Source: an uncultured Hoeflea sp.
GTDB lineage: Bacteria; Pseudomonadota; Alphaproteobacteria; Rhizobiales; Rhizobiaceae
DNA length: 64,000 nucleotides
Reading direction: 5' to 3'
Assembly (NCBI RefSeq): GCF_947501405.1
Contig: NZ_CANMVK010000002.1
Span: 124,001-188,000, forward strand
Shown here: piece after piece, positions 42,945 through 54,513 of the stretch
How positions within the stretch are numbered: position 1 is the stretch's first letter
Layout of the letters: each line of letters begins with the position of its first letter
The notes under the pieces: generated by a model
What the model was told of the DNA's origin: nothing
The model's database searches: none
Seen by the model: only the letters and a program-made list of their open reading frames with translations
Position numbers and translations under genes: made by a program

Positions 42945-43703
42945 ATGACACCGGACTCGATTTTTTCGCTAAAGGGCCGGGTGGCGCTTGTCACCGGGGC
43001 CAGTTCCGGGCTTGGCCGGGCGTCGGCCAATGTGCTCGCAGCGGCCGGCGCCAGTGTGGTTGGCCTGGCGCGCCGCGCCGATGCGCTCGATCAATGGCGT
43101 GCACAAGCCGGCGGGCAAACCGCGGCGCTCACCGCCGATTTGGGCGAAGCCCGGGATTTTGCCGACCTGGCAAGCCGTGTCTCGGAGCCGTTCGGGCCAC
43201 CCGATATCCTTGTCAACGCTGCGGGGCTCAATCTGCGGCAACAGGCCGACGCGGTGACGCCGGAAGGATGGGACCAGACGATCGCCCTCAATCTCACGGT
43301 TCCGTTCTTTCTCGCCCAGGCGCTGGTACCGGCGATGCGAAAAAAGGGCTGGGGCCGGATCGTCAATTTCGCCTCGCTGCAGTCGCGACGCGCTTTTGCA
43401 AACGGCATTGCCTATGGTGCGTCGAAGGGCGGTGTCGAGCAGCTCACCCGCGCCATGGCCGAGGCATGGTCGTCCCATGGGGTCAACGCAAACGCCCTGG
43501 CGCCGGGCTTCTTCCCCACCGAATTGACCGGCCCGGTCTTCGCCGACAAGGAGGTCTCGGCCGCCCATGCCCGCGCCACCTGCATCGGGCGCAATGGCGA
43601 GATGGCCGACATGGCCGGCCCGCTGTTGTTTCTCGCCTCGGCGGCATCGGATTATGTCACCGGGCAGGTGCTGTTCGTGGATGGAGGCTACACCGCCAAA
43701 TGA
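42945..43703 (+). CDS. SDR-family dehydrogenase of the sulfonate pathway
   Basis: A 252-residue classical short-chain dehydrogenase: TGASSGLG (17-24), NAAG near 91, catalytic Ser in FASLQS, and YGASKGG with Tyr and Lys. In described sulfopropanediol pathways, two further dehydrogenases (HpsO and HpsP) interconvert the enantiomers of the substrate through the 2-keto form so that HpsN can use both; this gene and the next are the natural candidates. It starts one base after the hpsN stop codon and overlaps the next gene by ATGA. Confidence 0.85.
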   Translation: MTPDSIFSLKGRVALVTGASSGLGRASANVLAAAGASVVGLARRADALDQWRAQAGGQTAALTADLGEARDFADLASRVSEPFGPPDILVNAAGLNLRQQADAVTPEGWDQTIALNLTVPFFLAQALVPAMRKKGWGRIVNFASLQSRRAFANGIAYGASKGGVEQLTRAMAEAWSSHGVNANALAPGFFPTELTGPVFADKEVSAAHARATCIGRNGEMADMAGPLLFLASAASDYVTGQVLFVDGGYTAK

Positions 43704-44695
43704 AAGCGCTGGTCTACACCTCCCCCAAATCCCTCGTCTATCGCGATGAACCCGACCCGGTTCTGCCCGATGGCCAGAGCCTGGTGCGGGTTGACGCGGT
43801 CGGCATCTGCGGGTCTGACATGCACGCCTATCTCGGCCATGACGAACGCCGGCCGCCGCCTTTGATCCTCGGCCATGAAGCCGCCGGCGTGGTGGTGAAG
43901 GGGCCGCTTGAAGGCAAACGCGTCACGGTCAATCCGCTCGCTGCCTGTGGAACCTGCCGCGCCTGCCGTTCGGGGCGTTCGAACCTGTGTCCAGATCGCC
44001 AGATCCTGTCGATGGCGCCGCGTCAGGGCGCATTCGCGGAGCTGATCGCCAGCCCCGCTGACAATCTGGTGGAAATCCCCGAACACGTGTCGTTCGAAAA
44101 GGCCAGCCTCGCCGAACCGCTGGCTTGCGGCTGGCACGGCGTGCGGCTTGGAAAAACCGCGCTCGATCAGGTCTTGTCAGAGGCCAGGTGCCTGGTGATT
44201 GGCGGCGGCGCCATTGGTCTTGGTGCGGCGTTGTCGCTCAAGGCGCAAGGCGCGCGCGACATCACCATCTGCGAGGCCAATCAACAGCGCCTTCCGGCCT
44301 TGCGCCGGGCGGGCGGCTTTAATGTCGAGACCCCCGATGCTGTTCAGCTCGAAGCGCCCGGCGGGTACGATCTGGTGATTGACGGCGTCGGATACGCGGC
44401 CACCCGCGCCAGCGCCAGCCGCGCTGTCCGGCCCGGCGGTGTTATCGTTCACATCGGCCTTGGGGATGGCGAGGGCGGCCTCGACATCCGCCGCATGACG
44501 CTCCAGGAAATCACCTTCATCGGCGCCTACACCTATACGCCCGAGGATTTCCGTGAGACCGCGAAAGCGATTTTCGATGGCCGCCTCGGTGCGCTCGACT
44601 GGCCGGACATCCGGCCGCTCGAAGATGGCGGCGCGGCCTTCGCCGACATTCTCGCGGGCCAGGTGTCCGCTCCGAAAATCATTCTCAATCCCTGA
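43700..44695 (+). CDS. Zinc-dependent alcohol dehydrogenase of the sulfonate pathway
   Basis: A 331-residue medium-chain dehydrogenase. Catalytic zinc ligands are in GICGSDMH (Cys/Asp) and LGHEAAG (His-Glu); the structural zinc set of four Cys is CGTCRACRSGRSNLC. The Rossmann motif is IGGGAIGLGAA with an acidic end to the following strand (ICEAN). Start at the ATG overlapping the SDR stop codon. With that SDR it probably interconverts sulfopropanediol enantiomers via the ketone (HpsO/HpsP roles); which gene does which direction is not readable from sequence. Confidence 0.85.
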   Translation: MKALVYTSPKSLVYRDEPDPVLPDGQSLVRVDAVGICGSDMHAYLGHDERRPPPLILGHEAAGVVVKGPLEGKRVTVNPLAACGTCRACRSGRSNLCPDRQILSMAPRQGAFAELIASPADNLVEIPEHVSFEKASLAEPLACGWHGVRLGKTALDQVLSEARCLVIGGGAIGLGAALSLKAQGARDITICEANQQRLPALRRAGGFNVETPDAVQLEAPGGYDLVIDGVGYAATRASASRAVRPGGVIVHIGLGDGEGGLDIRRMTLQEITFIGAYTYTPEDFRETAKAIFDGRLGALDWPDIRPLEDGGAAFADILAGQVSAPKIILNP

Positions 44696-44736
44696 CCCAT
44701 CAAGTCAGGCACTCACGATCGAAAAGGAGACGAGGC

Positions 44737-45024
44737 ATGGGAGCCCCCCATTTATTGGTACATGATCACACGGACAATGTCGGCGTTGTTGTTGTCGAGG
44801 GTTTGACTTCGGGGACCAAGATGCTTTGCGTTGTCACGCATGACAATTCGAGTTTTTCGCTTACGGCGGGGGCTGATGTTCCGATCGGCCACAAGATCGC
44901 GCTTTCAGACATCAAGTCGGGCGATACGGCGATCAAATATGGCGAGGACATCGGCAAGTTCATCGCCGACGTCGCCAAGGGCGCGCATGTGCACACCCAC
45001 AATCTCAAGACCAAGCGCTGGTAG
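44737..45024 (+). CDS. suyA: (R)-sulfolactate sulfo-lyase small subunit
   Basis: A 95-residue SAF-domain protein corresponding to the detached N-terminal domain of UxaA-type dehydratases. [24 protein letters not shown] is the family end, as in the full-length UxaA protein of this window. A small SAF subunit directly before a UxaA-like large subunit, in a cluster with an HpsN-like enzyme, fits SuyA, which with SuyB cleaves (R)-3-sulfolactate to pyruvate and sulfite. AAAGGAGA precedes the start. Other detached UxaA pairs (altronate or galactarate type) are possible but less likely in this context. Confidence 0.85.
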   Translation: MGAPHLLVHDHTDNVGVVVVEGLTSGTKMLCVVTHDNSSFSLTAGADVPIGHKIALSDIKSGDTAIKYGEDIGKFIADVAKGAHVHTHNLKTKRW

Positions 45025-45035
45025 GAGCAAACGTG

Positions 45036-46217
45036 ATGGCATCGAACTATTCCAACATGACCTTTCACGGCTACCGGCGCGAGAACGGCCGGGTGGGGGT
45101 GCGCAACCACGTCGTCATCCTGCCGGTCGACGACATCTCGAATGCCGCCTGCGAGGCGGTGGCCAACAACGTCAAGGGCACGCTGGCGATCCCCCATGCC
45201 TATGGCCGTCTGCAGTTCGGCGAGGATCTCGAGGTGCATTTCCGCACCATCATCGGCACCGGGGCCAACCCCAATGTGGCGGCTGTGGTGGTGATCGGCA
45301 TCGAGCCGGGCTGGACCAGGAAGATCGCCGACGGCATTCGCAAGACCGGCAAGCCGGTCGCCGAGTTTTCGATCGAGCAGAAGGGCGACTTCGAGACGAT
45401 CCGGGCGGCGGGATGGGCTGCCAAGGAATTCGTCCATCACGCCTCCGAGCTGCAGCGCGAGGAGTGCTCGATCTCCGAGCTCTGGGTGTCGACCAAATGC
45501 GGCGAGAGCGACACCACCACGGGCCTGAGCTCCTGCCCGACGGTGGGCAACATGTATGACAAGCTGCTGCCCGAGGGGATCACCGGGTTCTTCGGCGAAA
45601 CCTCGGAGATCACCGGGGCCGAACATATCTGCCAGAAGCGCGCCATCAATGAAGAGGTCGGCGAGCGCTGGCACGCAATGTGGAAGGCCTATCAGGACGA
45701 CGTCATCTTCGCCCACCAGACCGACGATCTTTCCGACAGCCAGCCGACCAAGGGCAACATCGAGGGTGGTCTGACGACGATCGAGGAGAAGGCGCTGGGC
45801 AATCTCGAGAAGATCGGCCGGACCTCCAGGTTCATCGACATTCTCGATCCCGCCGAGATGCCCGATTCCGGCAACGGGCTGTACTTCATGGATTCGTCCT
45901 CCGCGGCAGCGGAATGCGTCACTCTGATGGCGGCGGGCGGCGCGGTGATCCACACCTTCCCCACGGGCCAGGGCAATGTGGTGGGCAACCCGATCGTGCC
46001 GGTGATCAAGATCTCCGGCAATCCGCGCACCCTGCGCACGATGAGCGAGCATATCGATGTCGACGTGACCGGCGTGCTGACCCGCGAGATGACCATCGAC
46101 GAGGCCGGTGATGCATTGATCGACATGATCCGCCGCACCTCAAACGGCCGCGTAACCGCCGCAGAAGCCCTCGGACACAGAGAATTCTCAATGACAAAAC
46201 TCTACCGATCAGCGTAA
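45036..46217 (+). CDS. suyB: (R)-sulfolactate sulfo-lyase large subunit
   Basis: A 393-residue UxaA-like catalytic subunit. It opens [21 protein letters not shown], has [21 protein letters not shown] where the dehydratases carry QCGGSD, and [13 protein letters not shown] and [16 protein letters not shown] in place of NPSPGNKKGGLTTI. The usual HGTGCG is replaced by a segment near GTGANPN. These differences set it apart from sugar acid dehydratases and fit SuyB, releasing sulfite from sulfolactate. The ATG at 45036 has AGGAG eight bases upstream; GTG at 45033 is an alternative. It follows suyA by 11 bases. Confidence 0.87.
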   Translation: MASNYSNMTFHGYRRENGRVGVRNHVVILPVDDISNAACEAVANNVKGTLAIPHAYGRLQFGEDLEVHFRTIIGTGANPNVAAVVVIGIEPGWTRKIADGIRKTGKPVAEFSIEQKGDFETIRAAGWAAKEFVHHASELQREECSISELWVSTKCGESDTTTGLSSCPTVGNMYDKLLPEGITGFFGETSEITGAEHICQKRAINEEVGERWHAMWKAYQDDVIFAHQTDDLSDSQPTKGNIEGGLTTIEEKALGNLEKIGRTSRFIDILDPAEMPDSGNGLYFMDSSSAAAECVTLMAAGGAVIHTFPTGQGNVVGNPIVPVIKISGNPRTLRTMSEHIDVDVTGVLTREMTIDEAGDALIDMIRRTSNGRVTAAEALGHREFSMTKLYRSA

Positions 46218-46280
46218 GAGAACGCGAAATGATACCGGCCGTCCGGATCGCATACATCCGGGCGGCTTTCTATTTGGCGA

Positions 46281-47300
46281 ATGGACCGCAATCCCATGGC
46301 ATCCCTGTCTGATCTGAAGGCGCGTGCGCAAGCCCTGTTTCCCGGTTTGCTGCTGGCGCTGACCATCGCCGCCGCCGCCAGGTTTCTCTCCGAGCATTAT
46401 GTGGCGCCGGTGATGCTGTTTGCGCTGCTGATCGGCATGGCCTTCAACTTTATGGCCGATCAGCCGCGAACGGCAGAGGGCGTGGTGTTCTCATCGAAAA
46501 CGCTTCTGCGGCTGGGAATCGTGCTGCTGGGCGCGCGGATCACGTTGGGCGATATCGCCGGCATTGGCGTGTCCGGTCTGTCGACAGTGGCAGGCCTTAT
46601 GGCGCTGACCATCGGGTTTGGTTTTGTCTGCGCCAAACTGTTTTCGCGTGGCTGGCGTTTTGCCATTCTGACAGGCGGCGCGGTGGCGATCTGCGGAGCT
46701 TCAGCGGCGCTGGCGCTCGCCGCCGTCATTCCCGCCAATGAAAAGACCGAGCGCAATGTGCTGTTCACCGTGGTGGCCGTCACCACGTTGTCGACCATCG
46801 CCATGATCGTCTATCCCGTGCTGTTCGGACTGGCCGGTCTCAGCGACGGGCAAAGCGGCTTCCTGATCGGTGCCACGGTGCATGATGTCGCCCAGGTGGT
46901 GGGGGCTGGCTACTCGATTTCCACCGAGGCCGGCGACACCGCCACCATCATCAAATTGCTGCGGGTCACCTTGTTGCCGGTGGTCCTCATCATTGTGGCG
47001 CTGTCGGTGGCCGGGCAGGGCGGCGGCTTTTCACAGGTGCGCTTGCCACTGTTCGTGGTCGGGTTCGGCGCGCTCACACTCGCCAATTCGGCCGGGCTGA
47101 TTCCGCCGGCCTTGGCCGGGTTGATGGTTGATGCCTCGTCCTGGCTGCTGGTGACGGCGATTGCCGCACTTGGCGTGCGCACCAGCATGAAGGCGATGCT
47201 CGATCTCGGCTGGCGGCATGTCGCGGTGATCGTGCTCGAGACCCTGTTCCTGCTGGCGCTGGCCTGGGCGGCGGTCTCGGCTGGGCTCACCGGGTTTTGA
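46281..47300 (+). CDS. suyZ: PSE-family membrane exporter (YeiH/SuyZ type)
   Basis: A 339-residue inner-membrane protein with about ten hydrophobic segments, of the YeiH/putative sulfate exporter family. LGIVLLGARITLGDI and GGAVAICGASAALALAAVIPANEKTE are family hallmarks. Members beside sulfonate degradation genes are proposed to export the sulfite or sulfate released, which here would come from SuyAB. It follows suyB by 63 bases on the same strand. An ATG at 46296 is an alternative start. The exported ion is known only by proposal for the family. Confidence 0.82.
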   Translation: MDRNPMASLSDLKARAQALFPGLLLALTIAAAARFLSEHYVAPVMLFALLIGMAFNFMADQPRTAEGVVFSSKTLLRLGIVLLGARITLGDIAGIGVSGLSTVAGLMALTIGFGFVCAKLFSRGWRFAILTGGAVAICGASAALALAAVIPANEKTERNVLFTVVAVTTLSTIAMIVYPVLFGLAGLSDGQSGFLIGATVHDVAQVVGAGYSISTEAGDTATIIKLLRVTLLPVVLIIVALSVAGQGGGFSQVRLPLFVVGFGALTLANSAGLIPPALAGLMVDASSWLLVTAIAALGVRTSMKAMLDLGWRHVAVIVLETLFLLALAWAAVSAGLTGF

Positions 47301-47313
47301 TGCCGGATCCGGC

Positions 47314-49180
<1,867 letters not shown>

Positions 49181-49182
49181 CC

Positions 49183-50202
49183 ATGGCGCACATGACCATG
49201 ATCGAGGCGATCCAGAACGCGCTCGACATCTCCATGGGCCGCGACGAGAAGGTCGTCGTCTTCGGTGAGGATGTCGGCTATTTCGGCGGCGTGTTCCGCT
49301 GCACCGCCGGGCTTCAGAAGAAATATGGAAAATCCCGGTGTTTTGACACCCCGATCAGCGAATTGGGAATCGTCGGCGCGGCAGTCGGCATGGCGGCTTA
49401 CGGGCTGAAGCCTTGCGTCGAGATCCAGTTCGCCGATTACGTCTACCCCGCCTACGATCAGATCGTCTCGGAAGCCGCGCGGCTGCGCTACCGGTCCGCG
49501 GGCGGTTTCACCTGCCCGCTGGTGGTGCGCATGCCCGCTGGCGGCGGCATCTATGGCGGCCAGACCCACAGCCAGAGCCCCGAAGCGCTGTTTACCCATG
49601 TCGCAGGGCTCAAGACCGTGGTGCCCTCCACTCCGTCTGACGCCAAGGGCCTGCTGACCGCGGCGATTGAAGATCCCGATCCGGTGATTTTCCTCGAGCC
49701 CAAGCGGATCTACAACGGACCCTTCGACGGCCACCACGACCGGCCGATCGTGCCCTGGAAAAAGCATCAGGGTGGCCAGGTCGAGGAGGGTTACTACAAG
49801 ATCCCGCTCGGCCAGGCGGCCATCCGTCGCCCCGGCAAGGCGCTGACCGTGCTTGCCTATGGCACCATGGTTCACGTCGCGCTCGCCGCGGTCGAGGAAG
49901 CCGGCGTTGATGCCGAAGTCATCGATCTGCGCACCCTGATGCCGCTTGATGCCAAGACGATCATGCAATCGGTCAAAAAAACCGGCCGCTGCGTGATTGT
50001 TCACGAGGCCACCCAGACATCCGGCTTTGGCGCCGAACTGGCGGCTCAGGTACAGGCCGAGTGCTTTTATCATCTCGAGGCGCCGGTGACCCGTGTGGCC
50101 GGTTGGGATACGCCCTATCCGCATTCGCAGGAGTGGGACTATTTCCCCGGCCCGGCGCGGATCATTCGGGCGATCACCGGGGTCATGGAGTCGGTGCAAT
50201 GA
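49183..50202 (+). CDS. bkdA2: Branched-chain 2-oxoacid dehydrogenase E1 beta
   Basis: A 339-residue E1 beta subunit. VVVFGEDVGYFGGVFRCTAGL (about 24-44), DTPISELGIVGAAVGMA and GGGIYGGQTHSQSPEALF are characteristic, with PKRIYNGPFDG near 167. It starts two bases after the bkdA1 stop codon and overlaps bkdB by ATGA. Confidence 0.95.
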   Translation: MAHMTMIEAIQNALDISMGRDEKVVVFGEDVGYFGGVFRCTAGLQKKYGKSRCFDTPISELGIVGAAVGMAAYGLKPCVEIQFADYVYPAYDQIVSEAARLRYRSAGGFTCPLVVRMPAGGGIYGGQTHSQSPEALFTHVAGLKTVVPSTPSDAKGLLTAAIEDPDPVIFLEPKRIYNGPFDGHHDRPIVPWKKHQGGQVEEGYYKIPLGQAAIRRPGKALTVLAYGTMVHVALAAVEEAGVDAEVIDLRTLMPLDAKTIMQSVKKTGRCVIVHEATQTSGFGAELAAQVQAECFYHLEAPVTRVAGWDTPYPHSQEWDYFPGPARIIRAITGVMESVQ

Positions 50203-51545
50203 CCAAGGACAAAGACGATGTCTTCACCATCCGCATGCCCGATGTTGGCGAGGGCGTGGCAGAGGCCGAACTGGTCGAATGGCATGTTGAGCCCGGGGAT
50301 ATAGTGCGAGAGGATCAGATCATCGCCGCGGTGATGACCGACAAGGCCACCGTCGAAATTCCATCCTCCGCCACCGGCAAGGTGATCTGGCTGGGCGGCG
50401 AGGTTGGCGATGCGCTGGCGGTTGGCGCTGATCTGGTACGGATTTCCGCAGACCCCAATGCCGGGATCGACCCGACTGGTAAACCTGACGCGCGATCTGC
50501 GGCTGAGGCCGTCGCCGTGGTCCCATCACCGGAAACCCCGGATGAGCACGAACCGCAGACCAGGGAGCCCGCGGGCGGACCAATCGAGCCCGAAAAATCC
50601 GATCCACGCGCAGCGCTCGCCAATCTGGCTGAAGCGCCGCGTCCCGCATTGGAACGCCGGTCGCCCGGCGACAAGCCGCTTGCCAGCCCGGCCGTCCGCC
50701 GACGGGCCTTGGATGCCGGCGTTGACCTGCGTCAGGTGCCGGGATCCGGTCCCGCCGGCCGCATCACCCATGCTGATCTCGACGCCCATCTTGAAGCGCC
50801 GGAACCGCAAGCGGCGAAAGCCGCCGGCGGACGCCTGCGCAAAACCGGCGTCACCGAGACGCCGGTGGTCGGGCTGCGACGGGCGATTTCACGCAAACTG
50901 TCCCAGACCTGGTCGAAGGTGCCGCACATCACCATCGTCGAAGAGGTGGATGTCACAGCGCTTGAGGAGCTCCGTGCCAGCCTCAACGCCGAGCGTGGTG
51001 CAGGGAAGCCACGGCTTACCATCCTGCCGTTTCTGGTGCAGGCGCTGGTCCGGGCAGTCGCCGACCAGCCGGTGATGAACGCCCATCACGATGATGAGGC
51101 GGGTCAGCTCCGCAGCTTCGAAGGCGTGCATGTCGGCATCGCCACCCAGACCCCGCAGGGCCTCAAGGTGCCTGTGGTCCGTCACGCCGAGGCGCGCACC
51201 CTTGATGACACCGCCCACGAGATCGCCCGTGTCGCCGACGCCGCGCGCGACAACACCGCGCTGCGCGAGGAGCTGACCGGTTCGACCATCACCATCACCT
51301 CGCTGGGCGCGCTGGGCGCGATCGCCACCACGCCGCTGATCAATGCGCCGGAGACGGCGATTGTCGGCGTCAATCGCATGGCGGTGCGGCCGGTCTGGGA
51401 CGGAACCCAGTTCATGCCGCGCAAGATCATGAACCTGTCTTCGAGCTTCGATCACCGGGTGATCGATGGCTGGGATGCGGCGGTGTTCGTCAAGCGGCTC
51501 AAGTCGCTCTTGGAAACCCCGGCGCTGATATTCGTGGAGAGCTGA
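50199..51545 (+). CDS. bkdB: Branched-chain 2-oxoacid dehydrogenase E2 (lipoyl transacylase)
   Basis: A 448-residue dihydrolipoamide acyltransferase. It has one lipoyl domain with the lipoylated Lys49 in MTDKATVEIP, a Pro/Glu-rich linker, a peripheral-subunit-binding domain (about 163-202: ASPAVRRRALDAGVDL, GSGPAGRITHADL), and a catalytic domain with the active-site His in SSSFDHRVIDGWDAA near 418. Start at the ATG overlapping the bkdA2 stop codon; longer in-frame starts fall inside bkdA2. It transfers acyl groups to CoA. Confidence 0.94.
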   Translation: MTKDKDDVFTIRMPDVGEGVAEAELVEWHVEPGDIVREDQIIAAVMTDKATVEIPSSATGKVIWLGGEVGDALAVGADLVRISADPNAGIDPTGKPDARSAAEAVAVVPSPETPDEHEPQTREPAGGPIEPEKSDPRAALANLAEAPRPALERRSPGDKPLASPAVRRRALDAGVDLRQVPGSGPAGRITHADLDAHLEAPEPQAAKAAGGRLRKTGVTETPVVGLRRAISRKLSQTWSKVPHITIVEEVDVTALEELRASLNAERGAGKPRLTILPFLVQALVRAVADQPVMNAHHDDEAGQLRSFEGVHVGIATQTPQGLKVPVVRHAEARTLDDTAHEIARVADAARDNTALREELTGSTITITSLGALGAIATTPLINAPETAIVGVNRMAVRPVWDGTQFMPRKIMNLSSSFDHRVIDGWDAAVFVKRLKSLLETPALIFVES

Positions 51546-51546
51546 G

Positions 51547-52944
51547 ATGGCCGAGACGCATTGCAAGTTGCTGGTGATCGGCGGCGGCCCCGGTGGTTAC
51601 GTCACGGCCATCCGCGCCGCCCAGCTCGGGATCGATACGCTGATCGTCGACGATGGCCCGCTGGGCGGCACCTGTCTTAACATCGGCTGTATTCCCTCCA
51701 AGGCGCTGATCCACGCGGGTGACGAATTTGAAAAACTGATCGACGCTGCGCGGGGCGGCTCGCCATTGGGAATGTCCGCGGCAGCGCCGGAGATCGATTT
51801 CGCTCGGACCATGGCCTGGAAGGATGGCATCGTCGCCAAATTGACCGGCGGCGTGGCAGGTCTTTTGAAAAAGGCAGGCGCGAAGTCATTGCGCGGCCGC
51901 GGCACCATCCGCGATGGCAAATCGGTCACCGTTGAAACCGATCTCGGCGCTCAAACGGTTCATGCCGAGTACATGGTCATCGCCACCGGTTCCGAGCCCG
52001 TGGAACTTGGCGTACTACCCTTTGGCGGCAAGGTGATCTCGTCGACCGGCGCGCTGTCGCTCCCGACCGTGCCTGAGCGTTTGGTGGTGGTCGGCGCAGG
52101 CTATATCGGGCTTGAGATCGGAACCGCCTTCGCCAAGCTCGGCGCCAAGGTGACGATCCTTGAGGCCGCGTCGCAGATCCTGCCGGTCTGGGATGCCGAT
52201 CTCACCCGGCCTGTCGCCAAACGGCTGGCTGATCTCGGTGTCGCGGTCATGACCGATGCAAAAGTCACCGGCCTGTCGGATGACGGGGAGCGGTTGCAGG
52301 TCCGTTCAGGCGCCGGTGACGACATCGAACTGGAGGCTGATAAGATCCTGGTCGCCGCCGGTCGCCGGCCGCGCACAAAGGGTTTTGGCCTTGAGCAGCT
52401 CGCCCTTCCGATGGACGGGCCATTCATCCGCATCGACAATCAGTGCCGCACCGCCATGCGCGGGGTTTACGCCATTGGTGATGTGACTGGCGATCCGATG
52501 CTGGCCCACCGCGCCATGGCCCAGGGCGAGATGGTGGCCGATCTGATCGCCGGCAACCGCCGGGTCTGGGACAAGCAAGCGATCCCGGCCATCTGCTTCA
52601 CCGATCCGGAGATCGTTACGGTCGGGGTCGGTCCCCAGGCGGCGCGGCGCGAGGGTCACGCGGTGCGGATCGGCCAGTTCCCGTTGCGCGCCAACGGGCG
52701 GGCGATGACGCTCGGGCGCGATGACGGCTTTGTCCGGGTTATCGCACGCCAGGACAATCATCTGGTTCTCGGCATTGAGGCCGTGGGCGCAGGAGTGTCC
52801 GAGTTCGCATCCGCCTTCGCGCTCGCCATCGAAATGGGCGCCAGGCTCGAAGACATCGCCGACACCATGCACGCCCATCCGACGCTGGGCGAGGCGATCC
52901 AGGAATCCGCGCTTGCTGCGCTTGGTCGCGGATTGCATTTTTAG
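51547..52944 (+). CDS. lpdV: Dihydrolipoamide dehydrogenase (E3)
   Basis: A 465-residue flavoprotein disulfide reductase. FAD motif VIGGGPGGYVTAIRAAQLG (10-28), redox-active Cys43/Cys48 in GGTCLNIGCIPSKAL, NAD motif VVGAGYIGLEIG near 180, and the C-terminal His-Glu pair in MHAHPTLGEAIQE. One base after the bkdB stop codon. It reoxidises the E2 lipoyl group and completes the complex. Confidence 0.95.
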   Translation: MAETHCKLLVIGGGPGGYVTAIRAAQLGIDTLIVDDGPLGGTCLNIGCIPSKALIHAGDEFEKLIDAARGGSPLGMSAAAPEIDFARTMAWKDGIVAKLTGGVAGLLKKAGAKSLRGRGTIRDGKSVTVETDLGAQTVHAEYMVIATGSEPVELGVLPFGGKVISSTGALSLPTVPERLVVVGAGYIGLEIGTAFAKLGAKVTILEAASQILPVWDADLTRPVAKRLADLGVAVMTDAKVTGLSDDGERLQVRSGAGDDIELEADKILVAAGRRPRTKGFGLEQLALPMDGPFIRIDNQCRTAMRGVYAIGDVTGDPMLAHRAMAQGEMVADLIAGNRRVWDKQAIPAICFTDPEIVTVGVGPQAARREGHAVRIGQFPLRANGRAMTLGRDDGFVRVIARQDNHLVLGIEAVGAGVSEFASAFALAIEMGARLEDIADTMHAHPTLGEAIQESALAALGRGLHF

Positions 52945-53393
52945 ATCAGGCGATTGCCGGACATCTCGATTTCAGCACTCCGGCGGTCGGCAAGCCTTGA
53001 TCAGGGCGTCAACGCCACGTCTGGCGAAGAAAGTGTTGATTGAGATTTCATGACGGGACACCTCTGCCCGCTCGACAGCCTTCCGGCCCTGTGACCTGAT
53101 CATCGCTTCCGCGCGGAGGCGGACCGTCTACGGTTCGCATGCGCGATGCGCAATTTGTTTGAAGTCATAATTGTTGCAACCAAGTAGAAATGTCACCGGC
53201 TACGCAAAGCAGGAATGTCGCCAAAAGCGCTGATGGTAGCAAAACCTGACCGGGCGGAGACCTCACATATCGCAGCCCTGGCTGGCTTTGCGGGGCAGGG
53301 GGAGCGGACGTTCGTGCTCAAAGCAGCGAAGGTGTCAAAAGAGCCCACTTTACCGAATGCTGCACAACACCCCAAAGGCTGCTTTGCGGATTG
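52945..53393. other. 449-base region without a gene
   Basis: No open frame here resembles a protein; the short frames are unsupported. From about 53150 the base composition changes. Two similar 11-mers in the same direction, GAAATGTCACC (53187-53197) and GGAATGTCGCC (53212-53222), 25 bases apart, resemble the repeated ends of some transposable elements, but no transposase is seen. It marks the border between the bkd operon and the GNAT/LysR/dpp-remnant patch. Confidence 0.5.
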
Positions 53394-54389
53394 CTATCGC
53401 TTGATAGACCAGACCATCGCGGTCTCGTAACCAGCAGATTCCAGCAACTCGATCTTGGAAGCCCAACCCGCCGGACAGACGACAAAGGCGGCTCCTATCC
53501 CACGGTTGGCGAATGCCGCCTCAGCCGCTCGCAATAGCGCGCTCGCACCTTCACCGCCGTGGTCGAGAGCCGCCGGGTTGGCCAGCTCAGGGTAGTAGTA
53601 ATCGTCAATCACACCCGTCCCCGTGATGTCGTGGGCAGGGGGAAAGTGCAGCCGTGAGGCGGGCTGTGCGATGATGTAGCCTTGCAAGTCCTCGGACGGG
53701 CCCAGAACCATCATGTCCCGATCTCGGAGCGTTAGACTCCGCGTCATCCAGGCTGAAAACCGTGGATCAGCTTCGGGATGGATTTCCCAGAACGGGTCGA
53801 TGTCAAAAAGAACCTGACGGTTCTCGGCGCTGCGGGCAACGATACCTGGAACATCGTCTTCCCTCGCTTGTCGAACACCGGCGGGCATTCCCTTATCGCC
53901 AAGGTCACTGCGTGACAGATAAAGCGTGAGGGGTTCATACCCGCTTGTCTCGAACGCGGTTCGCCAGATCTCGCCCGTGACGAAGGATGCCAGTTTGATC
54001 CTGGCACCGGCTTCGTGAAGTGCGTCCTCGGCTGCGGCCAACAAGCCCTCCAAAGTGCCGCTTGGTGCATCGGCTGCAACGAAGGAGTCTGGCAGGATCA
54101 GTCCCGGCTCGCCGAACGAGCCTGCATAGATTGGGGGGACCGGAAGCAGCATCGCATGAATGACACCCGTGATCTGACCCCCATCGTCCGCGACATGCCA
54201 AAACTGTTGAAAGGGTTGCCCATCGGCCGTCAGCGCAAATGTCAGCGCCTTTTCGATCTGCGCGGGCGCGTCGTCTGCCATCTTCCAGAGGATCGCATCC
54301 TCTGCATGGCGTTCCTGCGCATCCAGCATAAGTAGCTTGACCAGGCGCGGCATGTCGTCGGGTGTTGCTGGTCGGATCGTCTGGGTCAT
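53394..54389 (-). CDS. GNAT-family acetyltransferase-like protein
   Basis: A 331-residue protein with two GNAT-like halves: TIRPATPDDMPRLVKLLM (about 4-21) opens the first, and MPAGVRQAREDDVPGIVARSAENR near 175 opens the second. The acetyl-CoA pyrophosphate loop is not clearly canonical in either half, so one or both may be inactive. The start at 54389 (MTQTIRP) fits the family; earlier in-frame codons look non-coding. It is divergent from a LysR-type regulator 124 bases away, which may control it. Base composition is less GC-rich than in neighbouring operons, hinting at acquisition. Function unknown. Confidence 0.75.
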   Translation of the reverse strand: MTQTIRPATPDDMPRLVKLLMLDAQERHAEDAILWKMADDAPAQIEKALTFALTADGQPFQQFWHVADDGGQITGVIHAMLLPVPPIYAGSFGEPGLILPDSFVAADAPSGTLEGLLAAAEDALHEAGARIKLASFVTGEIWRTAFETSGYEPLTLYLSRSDLGDKGMPAGVRQAREDDVPGIVARSAENRQVLFDIDPFWEIHPEADPRFSAWMTRSLTLRDRDMMVLGPSEDLQGYIIAQPASRLHFPPAHDITGTGVIDDYYYPELANPAALDHGGEGASALLRAAEAAFANRGIGAAFVVCPAGWASKIELLESAGYETAMVWSIKR

Positions 54390-54513
54390 AGCTCGGTCTC
54401 TTGTAGCCATTGCTGAATGCCGCTTCCCCGCCTGTATCGGCCGCCTGCACCAAATTGACAAAGCAGAATAATTCCATCAGCGTTTAGAAAAACTATCGTC
54501 TTTGAGGCATCGA

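Noticed and set aside
43094-43699. Upstream extension of the zinc dehydrogenase frame into the SDR gene
   Set aside because: It is an out-of-frame reading of the SDR gene. The dehydrogenase starts at the ATG that overlaps the SDR stop codon.
44737-46217. Split altronate or galactarate dehydratase
   Set aside because: Small and large UxaA-like subunits alone would allow this, but the large subunit lacks the usual HGTGCG and NPSPGNK forms and the cluster has sulfonate pathway genes instead of sugar acid genes.
53215-53430. Small open frames in the gap after lpdV
   Set aside because: Frames on both strands are short, have no ribosome binding site and no family resemblance; treated as non-coding.
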